Assembly (NCBI RefSeq): GCF_002086795.1
Contig: NZ_MVIM01000020.1
Location: forward strand, 37,133-101,132
Source of the DNA: Mycolicibacterium tusciae
GTDB lineage: Bacteria > Actinomycetota > Actinomycetes > Mycobacteriales > Mycobacteriaceae
Reading direction: 5' to 3'
DNA: 64,000 nucleotides
In this document: positions 43,976-53,779 of the stretch, piece by piece
Position numbering within the stretch: position 1 is the stretch's first letter
Layout: each line of letters begins with the position of its first letter
Translations under genes and position numbers: made by a program
The notes under the pieces: generated by a model
Database searches by the model: none
Told to the model about the DNA's origin: nothing
The model's input: the letters and a program-made list of their open reading frames with translations, nothing else

Positions 43976-45757
43976 TCACGTCGTGGCGGCGGTCGACAGC
44001 GCCGACACCAGCGCGCGGGCCATATCGTCGTCGGTGACATCGAACGCGGACAGGTCCGCAGCGGCAAGCTCCCTCAAGCCCGCAGAGCCCAGCGTGCGCA
44101 GCCTGCGGGCGCGTTCCCGCTTGCATGCCAAGACCACCTTGCGGGCGTAGCGACCGTTGCCCGCGGCGTCGAGAGCTGTGCCCTCCTTGGCGGGAATGGC
44201 GCGAAGACGATCCGTTTCTTGCCGCAGTATCTCCCACGCACTCTCGGCAACGGTGATCTTTTCCTGATCCGCGATTGACCGGCCAATAGCGACGATCTCG
44301 TCAGCGTTGTAGCTGTCGAACGTCAACGTGAAGTGGAACCTGCCCGCGAGACCGGGATTGGTTGCCATGAACCGGCGCATCTCGACCGGGTACCCCGCCA
44401 CGATGACCACGAGCTGGTCGCGGTAGTCCTCCATGTACTTGAGCAACGTGTTGATGGCGTCCTTGCCGAAAGAATGCCCCTCCGTTTCAGGCGCGAGCCG
44501 GTAGGCCTCATCGATGAACAGAACCCCGCCGAGCGCTTCTTCGCAAATGTCGCGCATCTTCTCAGCGGTCTGCGAGACATAGCCGACCACGATGTCTTCC
44601 TCGGTCACTTCCAGTGGCTTAGGACGATCGATTTTCCCCAGCCCGAACAGGATTTCGGCGACAATCCGCGCATAGCTTGTTTTCGCTGTGCCCGGTGGAC
44701 CTTCAAAGACCATGTGGTTCTCATTGGCGGTGCCGACCTCCTGCCCTTGCTCTGCAAGAAGAAGATCAATCTCTATCTCCGTGCGCCACACGGCGATCTG
44801 TTCCTTCGGCCCCTCCAGGCCGATGAACGCCGCCAGCCGCTCCTCCGCGCGGGCGAGCACTTCCTGTCGCGTGGCATCACGGTCGGCTTGGTCGCGCGCA
44901 GCACGGCTGGTGCCAGTCGCCGCGTCCCACTTGTCGGTACGGGAGGCGATCGTCTCCGGGTCGGTGACCTCTAAGCCGAACGTGCGATCGTTGAGAGCGA
45001 CTTGAGCGCGCTCGAAATCCGGCCATTGCACGCGTATTCCGGTCAACACAGACTCGGATTCCTCATCCTCGCCCTGATAGCGAAGCACCAAGGCGCGACA
45101 AAACAGTGCGTCTCGCGTGAGCACATCCTTGATGCCCACTCCTCGCGCGCCCAGCCCGTCGGTAGAAGTTGGCTTGCCGTCTATCACGCGTTGCGCAGCC
45201 TGCAGCGCAGGTTGCATCAGCCCCAGGCTGGCCGCCGCCCACGCCTCCAGCAGACTCGCCGCCCGCGCCAGATACGTGTCCCGAGGATTTTGGGTGCACA
45301 CACCGACTGCCGTCAGCACGTCGGGCCAGCGCTGGGTCTTGGTCGCCAAACATGCGCGCACGTACCCGGTTTCGGGACTATCGGCCGGCAACCGGTCGAG
45401 TATGGCGCTAGCCTGTTGGAACTCATTCGAGGCGATCAGTGCGGCCGCGTAGGCCAACTGGGCGGTGATCTGATCAGCGATCGGAAAGCGCGCGTACTCG
45501 ATTTCGAAGAATGCGCCCATATTGGCCGGGCCCAGCTGGAGCCTGCTTAACCCCTCACCCAGCCGATCGGCATTCGCAGAAAGCTTGGACAGCACCGCCA
45601 ATGTGCGCTCTCCGGTGGCGTAACGGCCCAACCATCCATCCGCCAGTTCGGGATCGTCTTGGGTAGCAAGAACGAAGACTTGCGCTGCTCGCTCAGGAGC
45701 CGAACCCATGACCTTCATCGCTGCGCGCAGGGCATCCAGAGAGCGCTGACTGATCAT
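43976..45757 (-). CDS. eccA: ESX AAA+ ATPase EccA
   Basis: 593 aa. The N-terminal 280 residues are TPR-like helices (ALIASNEFQQASAILDRLP, ALVLRYQGEDEESESVL). The CbxX/CfqX-type AAA+ domain has Walker A FEGPPGTAKTS near 352, Walker B GGVLFIDEAYRL near 409 and VVIVAGYPVEM near 450. EccA acts in the cytosol on ESX substrates and chaperones such as EspG-bound PE/PPE pairs. Its ATG overlaps the eccE stop (ATGA). Last gene of the espI-eccA operon; about 230 bp of promoter-bearing DNA follows. Confidence 0.93.
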   Translation of the reverse strand: MISQRSLDALRAAMKVMGSAPERAAQVFVLATQDDPELADGWLGRYATGERTLAVLSKLSANADRLGEGLSRLQLGPANMGAFFEIEYARFPIADQITAQLAYAAALIASNEFQQASAILDRLPADSPETGYVRACLATKTQRWPDVLTAVGVCTQNPRDTYLARAASLLEAWAAASLGLMQPALQAAQRVIDGKPTSTDGLGARGVGIKDVLTRDALFCRALVLRYQGEDEESESVLTGIRVQWPDFERAQVALNDRTFGLEVTDPETIASRTDKWDAATGTSRAARDQADRDATRQEVLARAEERLAAFIGLEGPKEQIAVWRTEIEIDLLLAEQGQEVGTANENHMVFEGPPGTAKTSYARIVAEILFGLGKIDRPKPLEVTEEDIVVGYVSQTAEKMRDICEEALGGVLFIDEAYRLAPETEGHSFGKDAINTLLKYMEDYRDQLVVIVAGYPVEMRRFMATNPGLAGRFHFTLTFDSYNADEIVAIGRSIADQEKITVAESAWEILRQETDRLRAIPAKEGTALDAAGNGRYARKVVLACKRERARRLRTLGSAGLRELAAADLSAFDVTDDDMARALVSALSTAATT

Positions 45758-47394
45758 GTGCGCACGACCAAGTGAGACAGAAACTGTGCCTCATTGCGCG
45801 GACGCATGATGCTGAGTCGGACTCCCTGCACACTCGGGGTGCCGAGTACGAGTTCATCGCCGGACTGCTGCACCAACGTCACGTCTGCACTCGGTTCGGC
45901 GACGTCGGTGAGCGTGATCAGGGTGTGTCCACGCTCGCCGGCTGTGAGGCCGTGCCCGATGCCGTCAGCGACGATGACGTTCGGAGGGCGCACAGGCTCG
46001 CGATCACTGGCGAGGCTGATGCGATGGGCGTTGTCGAGCAGTGGCTGCCATACCTGGGGGCGCTCGGTGTGAATCAGGATGACCGATCCAGCGGCGCTGG
46101 CCCTCAACAGCAACGGAATCACGGCGTCCAAGGACGCGCTGACCGATATCGTGCTGGCTCGCAACGGGTCAGTCAGTGGCATCAGGAACGGAACACCTGT
46201 GACCGTCATGCCGAGCATCGGACCGCTGGGCCCCACCGGCACTTTCAGCTCGGCCGGATTGGTCAGACGCCGCGGCGACATCTCCAGGCGCAATGCCCGA
46301 TCACCGAGCGGCAGACTCGCGAGAAGAGAGTCAAAGCACTGCCCGATAATGGGCCGCAGTGTCAGCAGGGGCGGATGCGGTAACGGCGCAGCTGTATGGA
46401 AACGGACCACCGCCCCGGCAGCGACGACGCCGGCCCGATCGGCGGTCAGGCGGATCGAGGTGACCGTGGCATCGGAACGCACGGTCCACACATCGTTGAG
46501 CACACGCGTAGTGAGGTCGTTGCCCGCGATCCGATATGTCGTGACGTACTGCGACACCGTATCCAGATAGCCCCAGCCCTCGCGAATCCGCTCCAGCTCT
46601 GCGCCAGCCAGGAGCGCCTTAGTGGACTGGTCCACCTGATCGGCAGTGCAGGTGATTGCCCGGCAGCCCGCTCGCAACACCGACTGGCGGACCCGCTCGG
46701 TGGCCGCCGCTGCTGCGGCCGCCGCATCACCTCGATACATCATTGCCGCCAGGCATGCTTGTGGGCACAGTCGCAGCACCAGCCACGTGCGCCGTTCCCC
46801 GACAGCTGCTCGGTCGGCAATGATTTCCTCATACTTTGGGGTGTAACGCCCATCAAGAGCCACCCGGGCACCTGCTGAAACGATGTCGGCAGAATGCAGC
46901 TCCAGGCCGGCGAACTGATGGAGCTGGTCGATGACGGCTTGAACGGGAACCAAGCTGGTGGTCTCAGCGCCCGCGGGCACCAGCACCGTCGGTGCAAAAG
47001 GCTTGCCGTGCAACGCAATCATGGTGATCGCATACTGTCCGTCCCAGCGCATGCCGACCGCCCCGGCCCCCGGCATGTCGACGGTGAACGCGGGCGAAAT
47101 CCCTGCTCGCCGTAAGTGAGCCCTGGTGTTGCGCCGAAAATAGGCGTAGCGCAGCGCGCGGACAAGCCATTCCCACGCGGTGGCACCGTTATAGCTGAGG
47201 GTGACCACGAGCAGCGCTGCTACCGCAATCAGTACCGCCACCCACCACAGCACTGGGGTGATAGCGGCCAGAACAGCCAGCGCGATTATCTCGGCAGTAA
47301 CGACCAGGGCGAGCCGAAAGTCCAAGCGCCACCGCCGGATCTGCTCGCTCAAGCCGGCTTTCGGGCCGGGAATATGCTCGTCTAACATCACCAT
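45754..47394 (-). CDS. eccE: ESX membrane component EccE
   Basis: 546 aa. Two membrane helices near residues 28-70 (LALVVTAEIIALAVLAAITPVLWW, VAVLIAVAALLVVTL), then the soluble EccE region with TAWEWLVRALRYAYFRR. EccE is peripheral in the ESX membrane complex and poorly conserved in sequence; the call rests on topology, size and the position between mycP and eccA. GAAAGGG precedes the ATG. Confidence 0.85.
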   Translation of the reverse strand: MVMLDEHIPGPKAGLSEQIRRWRLDFRLALVVTAEIIALAVLAAITPVLWWVAVLIAVAALLVVTLSYNGATAWEWLVRALRYAYFRRNTRAHLRRAGISPAFTVDMPGAGAVGMRWDGQYAITMIALHGKPFAPTVLVPAGAETTSLVPVQAVIDQLHQFAGLELHSADIVSAGARVALDGRYTPKYEEIIADRAAVGERRTWLVLRLCPQACLAAMMYRGDAAAAAAAATERVRQSVLRAGCRAITCTADQVDQSTKALLAGAELERIREGWGYLDTVSQYVTTYRIAGNDLTTRVLNDVWTVRSDATVTSIRLTADRAGVVAAGAVVRFHTAAPLPHPPLLTLRPIIGQCFDSLLASLPLGDRALRLEMSPRRLTNPAELKVPVGPSGPMLGMTVTGVPFLMPLTDPLRASTISVSASLDAVIPLLLRASAAGSVILIHTERPQVWQPLLDNAHRISLASDREPVRPPNVIVADGIGHGLTAGERGHTLITLTDVAEPSADVTLVQQSGDELVLGTPSVQGVRLSIMRPRNEAQFLSHLVVRT

Positions 47395-47407
47395 CGGATC
47401 GGCCCTT

Positions 47408-48802
47408 TCAGCCTCGTCGCGATTTCGACATGGCGCCGACTGCCAGCGCTGCGCCCAGCAGCACCGTCAGTGTCGCGGTACCCACCAAGGCCATCACCAT
47501 CGGGCGGCGGTCCGGCTCGGGTTCAGGCTGTGGCGGACCAAGAGGGCGCGACAGGTTTTCCCGGGGCGCAGGGATCGGCGGCACGTCATAGTTCAGCGCA
47601 GCTACCGGGTCGATCGCACCGTAACCCAGGCGGTTGTCCACGACAGCAGCCGGCGAATGCGCGGTCTGCTTGATTCGGTTGATCACCTGATGGGCCGGCA
47701 GATCGGGGTACTTTGCTCGGATCAGGGCCGCCAGTCCGGAGACGTAGGCCGCCGAAAAGCTGGTGCCACTCATGGGTTTGAGGGAATTGGTCTTCGTGTC
47801 GTGGGTCCCGTTGATGAGGTTTCCTTCTTGGTTGACGCCCTCCACGAACAGCCCTGGTGCGCCGACACCGACCCAGGGTCCGCCCACGCTGATGTCGGTG
47901 CCCTGGTCATCTACGGCGGGCTGGCCTTCGTTGTTGGTGGCGCTCACCGACAGAACGTAGTCGGAGAACCAGGCCGGGGTGCTGATCGTCACCACTGAGT
48001 TCCAGTTGCGTGGGTCTTCGACACTGGTGGCGTCGATGTTGGGGTTCTGTGCGCATCCCGGAGTGGATGTGTTGCCTGCTGCGGCGACTATCACAGCATC
48101 CTTTTCTACGGCGGCGTAGCGTAGCGCGGCACCAAGGGTCGTCTGGTCGACGGGCTTGAGCACCGGGATGCACGCCACGATCGACATGTTGATCACGCGG
48201 GCTCCAGTGTTGGCCGCGGCGACTACGGCCCGCGCCAAGCTGCTGACGGTGCCTGCTCGACGGTCCTCCTCCGAGGTCGCAGACGGCGCTACCGGCGTGA
48301 ACATCTGCGAGGACTGCCGGATCGATATGAGCTCGACTTCCGGTGCTACGCCGACTAATCCGTCACCTTCGGCAGGACTTGAAGCGATGATCGCTGCGAC
48401 CGTCGTACCGTGAGCGTCGCAGTCCTGCAGACCGTCGCCCCCGTCCATGATGAAGTCGCCGCCGCCGCGTAGTCGGGGCAACCGAGGGTTGGGCCAGACG
48501 CCCGTGTCGATGAGCGCCACTGATACTCCTGCTCCCCGCCCGGCCGATTCCCAGAGACGGGGCAGATTCATGAAGGCTTGGGATCCGGGGACCGCTGCCG
48601 GGTCGGTGCCCGCAATCAACCCCGTGGGGATGCAGTCGTACTTGTGCTGCATGGGCTCGTCGGGTCGCGGGGTGCCGTCCGGGACCGCCAGCGGATCAAC
48701 AACCGGCGGTGTGATGGCTGTTGCCGACGGGGCGCCGACCAGTGGCCAGGCTGCCGCCAACATCACCACCGCAGCTACGGCCGACGCACGTTGGCCGCTC
48801 AT
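47408..48802 (-). CDS. mycP: Mycosin protease MycP
   Basis: 464 aa from the ATG in the TGATG junction with eccD. Signal peptide residues 1-29. Subtilisin-type triad: D99 in ALIDTGVW, H131 in DAHGTTVAA, S348 in SGTSFSAAYVSG, with the oxyanion Asn243 in AAAGNTST. C-terminal Pro-rich stretch and membrane helix (MVMALVGTATLTVLLGAALAVG) ending basic. Mycosins are needed for stability of the ESX complex and cleave ESX substrates such as EspB in ESX-1. Confidence 0.95.
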   Translation of the reverse strand: MSGQRASAVAAVVMLAAAWPLVGAPSATAITPPVVDPLAVPDGTPRPDEPMQHKYDCIPTGLIAGTDPAAVPGSQAFMNLPRLWESAGRGAGVSVALIDTGVWPNPRLPRLRGGGDFIMDGGDGLQDCDAHGTTVAAIIASSPAEGDGLVGVAPEVELISIRQSSQMFTPVAPSATSEEDRRAGTVSSLARAVVAAANTGARVINMSIVACIPVLKPVDQTTLGAALRYAAVEKDAVIVAAAGNTSTPGCAQNPNIDATSVEDPRNWNSVVTISTPAWFSDYVLSVSATNNEGQPAVDDQGTDISVGGPWVGVGAPGLFVEGVNQEGNLINGTHDTKTNSLKPMSGTSFSAAYVSGLAALIRAKYPDLPAHQVINRIKQTAHSPAAVVDNRLGYGAIDPVAALNYDVPPIPAPRENLSRPLGPPQPEPEPDRRPMVMALVGTATLTVLLGAALAVGAMSKSRRG

Positions 48803-50343
48803 CACATGTTCCTCGCCAGGTAGATGAGGTTCAGAAGCCAGATCGCCAGCGGCGGGATCGCCACAATCAGCAGGTACTCGATCCATTCGATGACCTTGCG
48901 GAAGACCGGTGAGAACACCTTGGCCGGCACGACCGCCGCGGCGATCAATCCGGCCGCGCCGAGGCTGAGCACCACCGCGGCCGCGATATACGCAGCGAAC
49001 GTGCCCTCGCCGGTGAGTGCATAGTTGGCGGCCGTGATGAGCACCATCAGCAACCCGGTGGCCACCACGATGATGGACTGCTCCCGGCTAGCGAACGCGC
49101 GACCCCGCATGACCAGGATCGCAGCCAGCACACCGATATACACCGTGGCCAGCCACCAGCGCCCCTGCCCGGGTATCACCGCCCAGATCGAGCCCCCGAT
49201 GAAGAACACACCAACCGTTACCAGCAGTGCGGTCAAATAGACGTTCGCGGCCTCTGCTGAGCGCCGAAGCTGCTCCACGGTCGGCGTGCCTTGGTGTTCG
49301 GCAGCGACCAACGCCTCTGCGGCAATAGCATCGGCATCGGCAAAGGTGTCCTTGCCTGTCACGGTCGGAAACGGCGGTATCGGGATACCAGCCATCCGTG
49401 CGGCCAGCTTAGGCGCACCGGTTAGTACAAAGAGGTTGACTGCCAACACCGCAACCGACAGGTTCTGCAAGGAGGCCCCAGTCAGCGCGTAGATCAGCGC
49501 CAGTATTGCTGCCGTCGCGGTGACCATTACCGTGGCCGACACCACGATCGGTGGGGCCGGACTCAACCGCCACAACGCCGCCGCGACCGCCGCTGTGACT
49601 GCCGCTGCCAACATCAGGTGCCACGACCCCGGATAGCCCGGAGTCACCATGACTGCTGCTGCCGGGCACGCGATCAGCACACCGGAGAGCCACATCGCCG
49701 TCGCGGTCACCAGGTCTTTGGCCCGCCACCACACCAATGACCCGACAACCAACAGCACCACTGCAAGACCCGCTGCCGCGACCCCGGGGATCAGATTCCA
49801 GTCTTGGCCGCTGTTCAGGTTGCGCCACCATGCCAACCCCAACAGTGCGGTCACCGCCGCGACCGCCGCACCAACGACCACCCCGGCCACTCGGCGTGCG
49901 GTTTCTGCGGTCACCACCGAATACTGCTGCTGATTGAGCACCGCCACCGCTGACGAGGGCGACTCGAAGATCGGGGTGAACTCCACTTCGGCATCGATGA
50001 TGTCGAGCACCAACAGTTCGCCATCACGCACACCCTGCTGCGTGAGACTCTGGGTACGATCCAGCGGTTGCCCATTGATCAACGTCATCCGCACCACGCC
50101 CGGGCTGATCATGCGATCATCGTCGGGCTTGCGCATGCCGTCGTCGCTGCCCTCGCGGGTTAGCAAGACACGCACCAACGAATCAGCAACGGCCGCCACG
50201 GGCGAACTCGCCGGCAGAGTGACATCGTGTTGTCGACCCTCAAAAAGGACTGCCACCCGAACCTGCTCGGCCAAGCGCACTCGCTCGGCAGCGACCGTAC
50301 CGACGGGGTAGTTCTCGGTCACCGCAACGTCTGTTGATGTCAT
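48802..50343 (-). CDS. eccD: ESX membrane channel protein EccD
   Basis: 513 aa. N-terminal ubiquitin-like domain about residues 25-115 (VRVAVLFEGRQHDVTLPAS, TLINGQPLDRTQSL), then eleven or so membrane helices from about 150 to the end. EccD forms the large membrane vestibule of the ESX complex. Joined by ATGA to espI upstream and by TGATG to mycP downstream. Confidence 0.93.
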   Translation of the reverse strand: MTSTDVAVTENYPVGTVAAERVRLAEQVRVAVLFEGRQHDVTLPASSPVAAVADSLVRVLLTREGSDDGMRKPDDDRMISPGVVRMTLINGQPLDRTQSLTQQGVRDGELLVLDIIDAEVEFTPIFESPSSAVAVLNQQQYSVVTAETARRVAGVVVGAAVAAVTALLGLAWWRNLNSGQDWNLIPGVAAAGLAVVLLVVGSLVWWRAKDLVTATAMWLSGVLIACPAAAVMVTPGYPGSWHLMLAAAVTAAVAAALWRLSPAPPIVVSATVMVTATAAILALIYALTGASLQNLSVAVLAVNLFVLTGAPKLAARMAGIPIPPFPTVTGKDTFADADAIAAEALVAAEHQGTPTVEQLRRSAEAANVYLTALLVTVGVFFIGGSIWAVIPGQGRWWLATVYIGVLAAILVMRGRAFASREQSIIVVATGLLMVLITAANYALTGEGTFAAYIAAAVVLSLGAAGLIAAAVVPAKVFSPVFRKVIEWIEYLLIVAIPPLAIWLLNLIYLARNM

Positions 50344-52316
50344 CGCCGCTCCTGCCCGCGCTCATCGCCCGACGCCGGCCACTGCGGCCGATACCCCGGG
50401 TCTTTGTCCGCCGCACCTGCGAACCCGTCCACAATCGAGGCCGCTGTTTCAATGAATGCCCGCTGGGTCTGCGGCGCCAGCCGATCGAAGTTGATTGCTG
50501 TGGCATCGCTGAGATGCGGATCGTAGGGAATGTCATGGACCGCCCGCACAGCACGCTCAAATCCCTCATGGAGATTGCGTACCGCTTTGGTGGGAGTGAC
50601 CTTGTTGACGTTGCTGACTACCATCACCGCCGAACGCACCAGGTGCGGATAGCCATGCTGCATAAGCCAATCCAACGTCTCACGGGCAGCCTCGGCTCCG
50701 TCGTAGCGCGTCGTCGTGGGAACCACCACAACGTCGGCCATCGACAGCACAGCGGCAATCACGTCGTCGCGCATCTGATTTCCGCAGTCGAGCAACGCGA
50801 TCGGGTACTGCCGAGACAAACGCTGCCATGTCATCACCAACGCGGTGCCGGTGATCACCTCGTCCCCCGGGTCACCCGCAAGCACCTCCAAACCCGAGGA
50901 ACTATCCTTGCCCAGGTAATGCCGAAAATCACTGTACGAGTGCAAATTCTGATCCATCAACAGCCCGCGCCACGTTCCCGTGCTGGGCTCATTGATTCGT
51001 TTCGCGAGGTTACCGCTGGCTGGATTGGCGTCAATGGCGACCACCTTGTCGTCGCGGTAACGCGCTAGCGCAGCACCGATCCCGACGGTGGTAGTGGTCT
51101 TAGACACTCCCCCCTTCTGCTGCAACACCGCGATCGTGTAAGTGCCGCGCAGGTTGACCGTTAGACGGCGCCGCAGATCATTCCACTCACGCTCAGCGGG
51201 ACTGAGCCCCAAGTTGATCCGCATCGTCTGATACACCCTGCGCCGCCACCCGCGCTCAGGAACTTGTTTGTACGGGGTGACAAAGTCGGCCTCTCGGACC
51301 TGCGACTGCATCGCCCCCACCGACTCATGGCGCTGCGGGGGCACACCGAGCGGTCCGGGGCGGGCCGCGAACGGGGGCGGCGGCGGGGACTGTGGAGGTG
51401 GGCCGCCCGGGTAACCGGCGGCGGGAGGTCCAGCCTGCCAGTCCTGCCGATCGGTCGGCTCTGGACGCGGCGAAGCGCTGCGCGGATCGTACTGTCCCGG
51501 CGCCGGTGGCGGGGCGGGCGTGTGCCGCGCAGGCGGGGCCGTATATCCGCGCTGGGAGACGCTGTAGTCGTCCGCATTACCGTCGTGCCGATAGCTGGGT
51601 CCTGGGCGCTGAGCGTGCCGAGCTATCGACTCACCGCCGGGCGGCCGCGGTGCCGGATACCCAACCGGGGGCGGGGGCGGCGCTGTGTAGTGGTCTGGTG
51701 GTAGGTGTTCGCTGTTGTATCCGGGATCAGCTCTCCACGGCGGGGTGCTGTCCGCCGGCGGTGCGGTGTACGCGCCCGCCGGGTGGTGGCCACCGTCGAA
51801 TCCTGCCGTCGCCGGGGGCGGCGCTGTGTAGTGGTCTGGTGGTAGGTGTTCGCTGTTGTATCCGGGATCAGCTCTCCACGGCGGGGTGCTGTCCGCCGGC
51901 GGTGCGGGGTACGCGCCCGCCGGGGGGTGGCCACCGTCGAATCCTGCCGTCGCCGGGGGCGGCGCTGTGTAGTGGTCTGGTGGTAGGTGTTCGCTGTTGT
52001 ATCCGGGATCAGCTCTCCACGGCGGGGTGCTGTCCGCCGGCGGCGCGGGGTACGCGCCCGCCGGGGGGACACCGTCGAAACCATCGTCGGGCACGGCCGG
52101 GCCCGCAGCGTGCGGTGAGGGCTCTACTCCGATTGGAACAGCTTGAGGGCCAGTCATTCCCGCGCCCACAGGCGCATCGGCGCCGGCCTCAGCATCGTCA
52201 TCGGACGGCAGCGCGGTCACCGGGTCATCCGCCCCGGCGGCGGGCGTACCCGTCGGTTGCAGATACTGGCTGAAAAAGTCCTGATCGCTCACGGGCTCTC
52301 GATTCTCCTGCGCCAC
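50340..52316 (-). CDS. espI: EspI-like proline-rich MinD/ParA-type ATPase
   Basis: 658 aa from the GTG at 52316, preceded by GAGGAGG. The ATG at 52355 lies on the -10 and cannot be transcribed. The N-terminal ~330 residues are Pro/Ala/Gly-rich and contain three 47-residue repeats. From about 395 there is a ParA/MinD ATPase: deviant Walker A QQKGGVSKTTTT, VVAIDANPASGNL, ALLDCGNQMRDD and VVVPTTTRYDGAEA. EspI of ESX-1 has the same build and is linked to ATP-dependent control of secretion. First gene of the espI-eccD-mycP-eccE-eccA operon. Confidence 0.88.
   Translation of the reverse strand: MAQENREPVSDQDFFSQYLQPTGTPAAGADDPVTALPSDDDAEAGADAPVGAGMTGPQAVPIGVEPSPHAAGPAVPDDGFDGVPPAGAYPAPPADSTPPWRADPGYNSEHLPPDHYTAPPPATAGFDGGHPPAGAYPAPPADSTPPWRADPGYNSEHLPPDHYTAPPPATAGFDGGHHPAGAYTAPPADSTPPWRADPGYNSEHLPPDHYTAPPPPPVGYPAPRPPGGESIARHAQRPGPSYRHDGNADDYSVSQRGYTAPPARHTPAPPPAPGQYDPRSASPRPEPTDRQDWQAGPPAAGYPGGPPPQSPPPPPFAARPGPLGVPPQRHESVGAMQSQVREADFVTPYKQVPERGWRRRVYQTMRINLGLSPAEREWNDLRRRLTVNLRGTYTIAVLQQKGGVSKTTTTVGIGAALARYRDDKVVAIDANPASGNLAKRINEPSTGTWRGLLMDQNLHSYSDFRHYLGKDSSSGLEVLAGDPGDEVITGTALVMTWQRLSRQYPIALLDCGNQMRDDVIAAVLSMADVVVVPTTTRYDGAEAARETLDWLMQHGYPHLVRSAVMVVSNVNKVTPTKAVRNLHEGFERAVRAVHDIPYDPHLSDATAINFDRLAPQTQRAFIETAASIVDGFAGAADKDPGYRPQWPASGDERGQERR
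51679..52079 (-). repeat. Three 141-bp tandem repeats in espI
   Basis: The string CGCTGTGTAG on the top strand recurs at 51681, 51822 and 51963, exactly 141 bp (47 codons) apart. Units are near identical; the protein unit contains STPPWRADPGYNSEHLPPDH. Copy number is likely variable between strains. Confidence 0.85.
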
Positions 52317-52354
52317 AAGTGGCCTACCTCCTCGGACTGATTCACTACAGTACA

Positions 52355-52384
52355 TGATTAATCACTTTTGGGCACCACGTAAAC
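52355..52384 (-). promoter_or_regulatory. Transfer-regulon promoter (espI-eccA operon)
   Basis: Read leftwards: GTTTACGTGGTGC (52384-52372), then TAATCA (52360-52355) 15 bp after GTTTACGTG. It gives a leader of about 30 nt containing the GAGGAGG ribosome site for the GTG at 52316. Confidence 0.6.
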
Positions 52385-52446
52385 AGCTATTTTGACTGAT
52401 TTATCTGGTCGTGTTCACCGTGCGGACAGGCTCGGACGTAAGGGAC

Positions 52447-53319
52447 TTAACGGCCGGGTCGGGGGGTAGTCGACCACTCAGCCAGACCTACTGTGGACAT
52501 GACCGATTTCAGCGCAGACAAGATCGCCGCATCGGACCCTGGCGCAATCAGCGTCCACCATGAACCACTCTCACTGCGAACAGGGCCGCTGACGACCCTG
52601 CCAGCACTGGTATCGGTGACCGTGGCGGCTGTCTTGCTGACCTGCATCTGATGGTTGCTGCCGTGCGTCACAACAACCATCGACAACTCCATGACCGGAT
52701 GATCCGCCGCCAGCGTGACGATCCGATGTTGGTCGGCATCCATGCCCAGACGCCCCAACGCCACCATCGGACTGTGCTCGCCGCGCAGAACCTGCGCCAA
52801 GCTGCTCAGCAAGTCCGCCGTAGGGACGGTAACTGCGTCGAAGGAAGCCGGCACCATGGCCGGGCCGCACAGCGGGAGCACGCGTTGGACCAAGCCCGCG
52901 AGCGTCATGCCCGGGCCCAGGCTCTCCACCGTGACGTTCTCCCCATGTCGCGCGGCGGCGACCGTCACATCACCGCGGCGGGCAATAGCTACCCGTAGAT
53001 GCTCGCCGCCGCGGTGGATCAGACACGACAGCACCACATCCGGATTGCCCAGTGTCTGCACCCACAGCTTCACCTGTGGGTGCACGACATCGCCGCCGAG
53101 CAGGACACCGGCCTCCTGGAGCACCGCATAGCCCGGGTGACTCTCAGGCAGTCCGCACTCACTGACAAATGGTCGACACACGAGCACCGCGGGCAAGGTC
53201 TCCACTGCGCACAATGCCTGCACCAGCCAGAGCCCCTCGGCGGTGATCTCCAAGCTCGTCGCTGGCTGCGGCCCCGCTGCGCGCGGACCCGGACGACCCA
53301 CAAATGCTGTCCCGCCCAT
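52447..53319 (-). CDS. espG: PE/PPE chaperone EspG
   Basis: 290 aa. Matches the EspG layout: SLEITAEGLWLVQALCAVETLP at the start, LSCLIHRGGEHLRVAIARRGD with alternating strands in the middle, then ALGRLGMDADQHRIVTLAA, and a C-terminal strand pair SWWTLIAPGSDAAI before a helix. EspG binds the tip of its cognate PPE protein in the cytosol and delivers the PE-PPE pair to EccA/EccC. Found here just after pe, ppe and the esx pair. GGGGAGAAC precedes the ATG. Confidence 0.85.
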   Translation of the reverse strand: MGGTAFVGRPGPRAAGPQPATSLEITAEGLWLVQALCAVETLPAVLVCRPFVSECGLPESHPGYAVLQEAGVLLGGDVVHPQVKLWVQTLGNPDVVLSCLIHRGGEHLRVAIARRGDVTVAAARHGENVTVESLGPGMTLAGLVQRVLPLCGPAMVPASFDAVTVPTADLLSSLAQVLRGEHSPMVALGRLGMDADQHRIVTLAADHPVMELSMVVVTHGSNHQMQVSKTAATVTDTSAGRVVSGPVRSESGSWWTLIAPGSDAAILSALKSVMSTVGLAEWSTTPRPGR

Positions 53320-53442
53320 GGTTCTTCTGTTCTCCCCGTCGTGAACGACCTTCTTGCAATGCTGCTCTCAAGCACTCGGCCCGGCCTGCCGACAGAATCG
53401 CCAGACCGGGCCGAATACCCGTCACCGAAGGTGGATGGCCAC

Positions 53443-53730
53443 CTACACGTACTGCGCCTTGATCGACGCGTCCTTGGTGACCATTCCGTCCGCGCCGGTC
53501 AGCAGAGCAGCCTTAGCCTCCTTGAGCTTGCCGCTCAAGGCATCGACCAAGGTGATAGCGCGGGTGTAGTTCTCGCGGAAGGCATCGCCGCCGCCGCCCT
53601 GGAAAGATCCCTCGGTCATGGACTTCAACTTGTTTGCCTCGACGGCGACTTCGGCGGTCAGCGTTTCGCAGGCCTCGATCTGGTGAGCGCAGTCCTGAAT
53701 CATCGGGACGTTGTATTCGATCAAACTCAT
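53443..53730 (-). CDS. Esx (WXG100-like) protein, first of the downstream position
   Basis: 95 aa; GAGGAG before the ATG. Helix-turn-helix hairpin: helix 1 CAHQIEACETLTAEVAVEANKL, turn GSFQGGGGDAF, helix 2 RENYTRAITLVDALSGKLKEA. The turn carries FQG where WXG is usual. I see no YxxxD/E secretion signal at the C-terminus (GMVTKDASIKAQYV). It forms a pair with the preceding Esx gene 49 bp upstream; the pair should be the main ESX substrate. Confidence 0.88.
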   Translation of the reverse strand: MSLIEYNVPMIQDCAHQIEACETLTAEVAVEANKLKSMTEGSFQGGGGDAFRENYTRAITLVDALSGKLKEAKAALLTGADGMVTKDASIKAQYV

Positions 53731-53779
53731 GATGTTGCTCCTCTACGGCTGTTTCTGGATGCGGGATGTAGTGGTCTGG

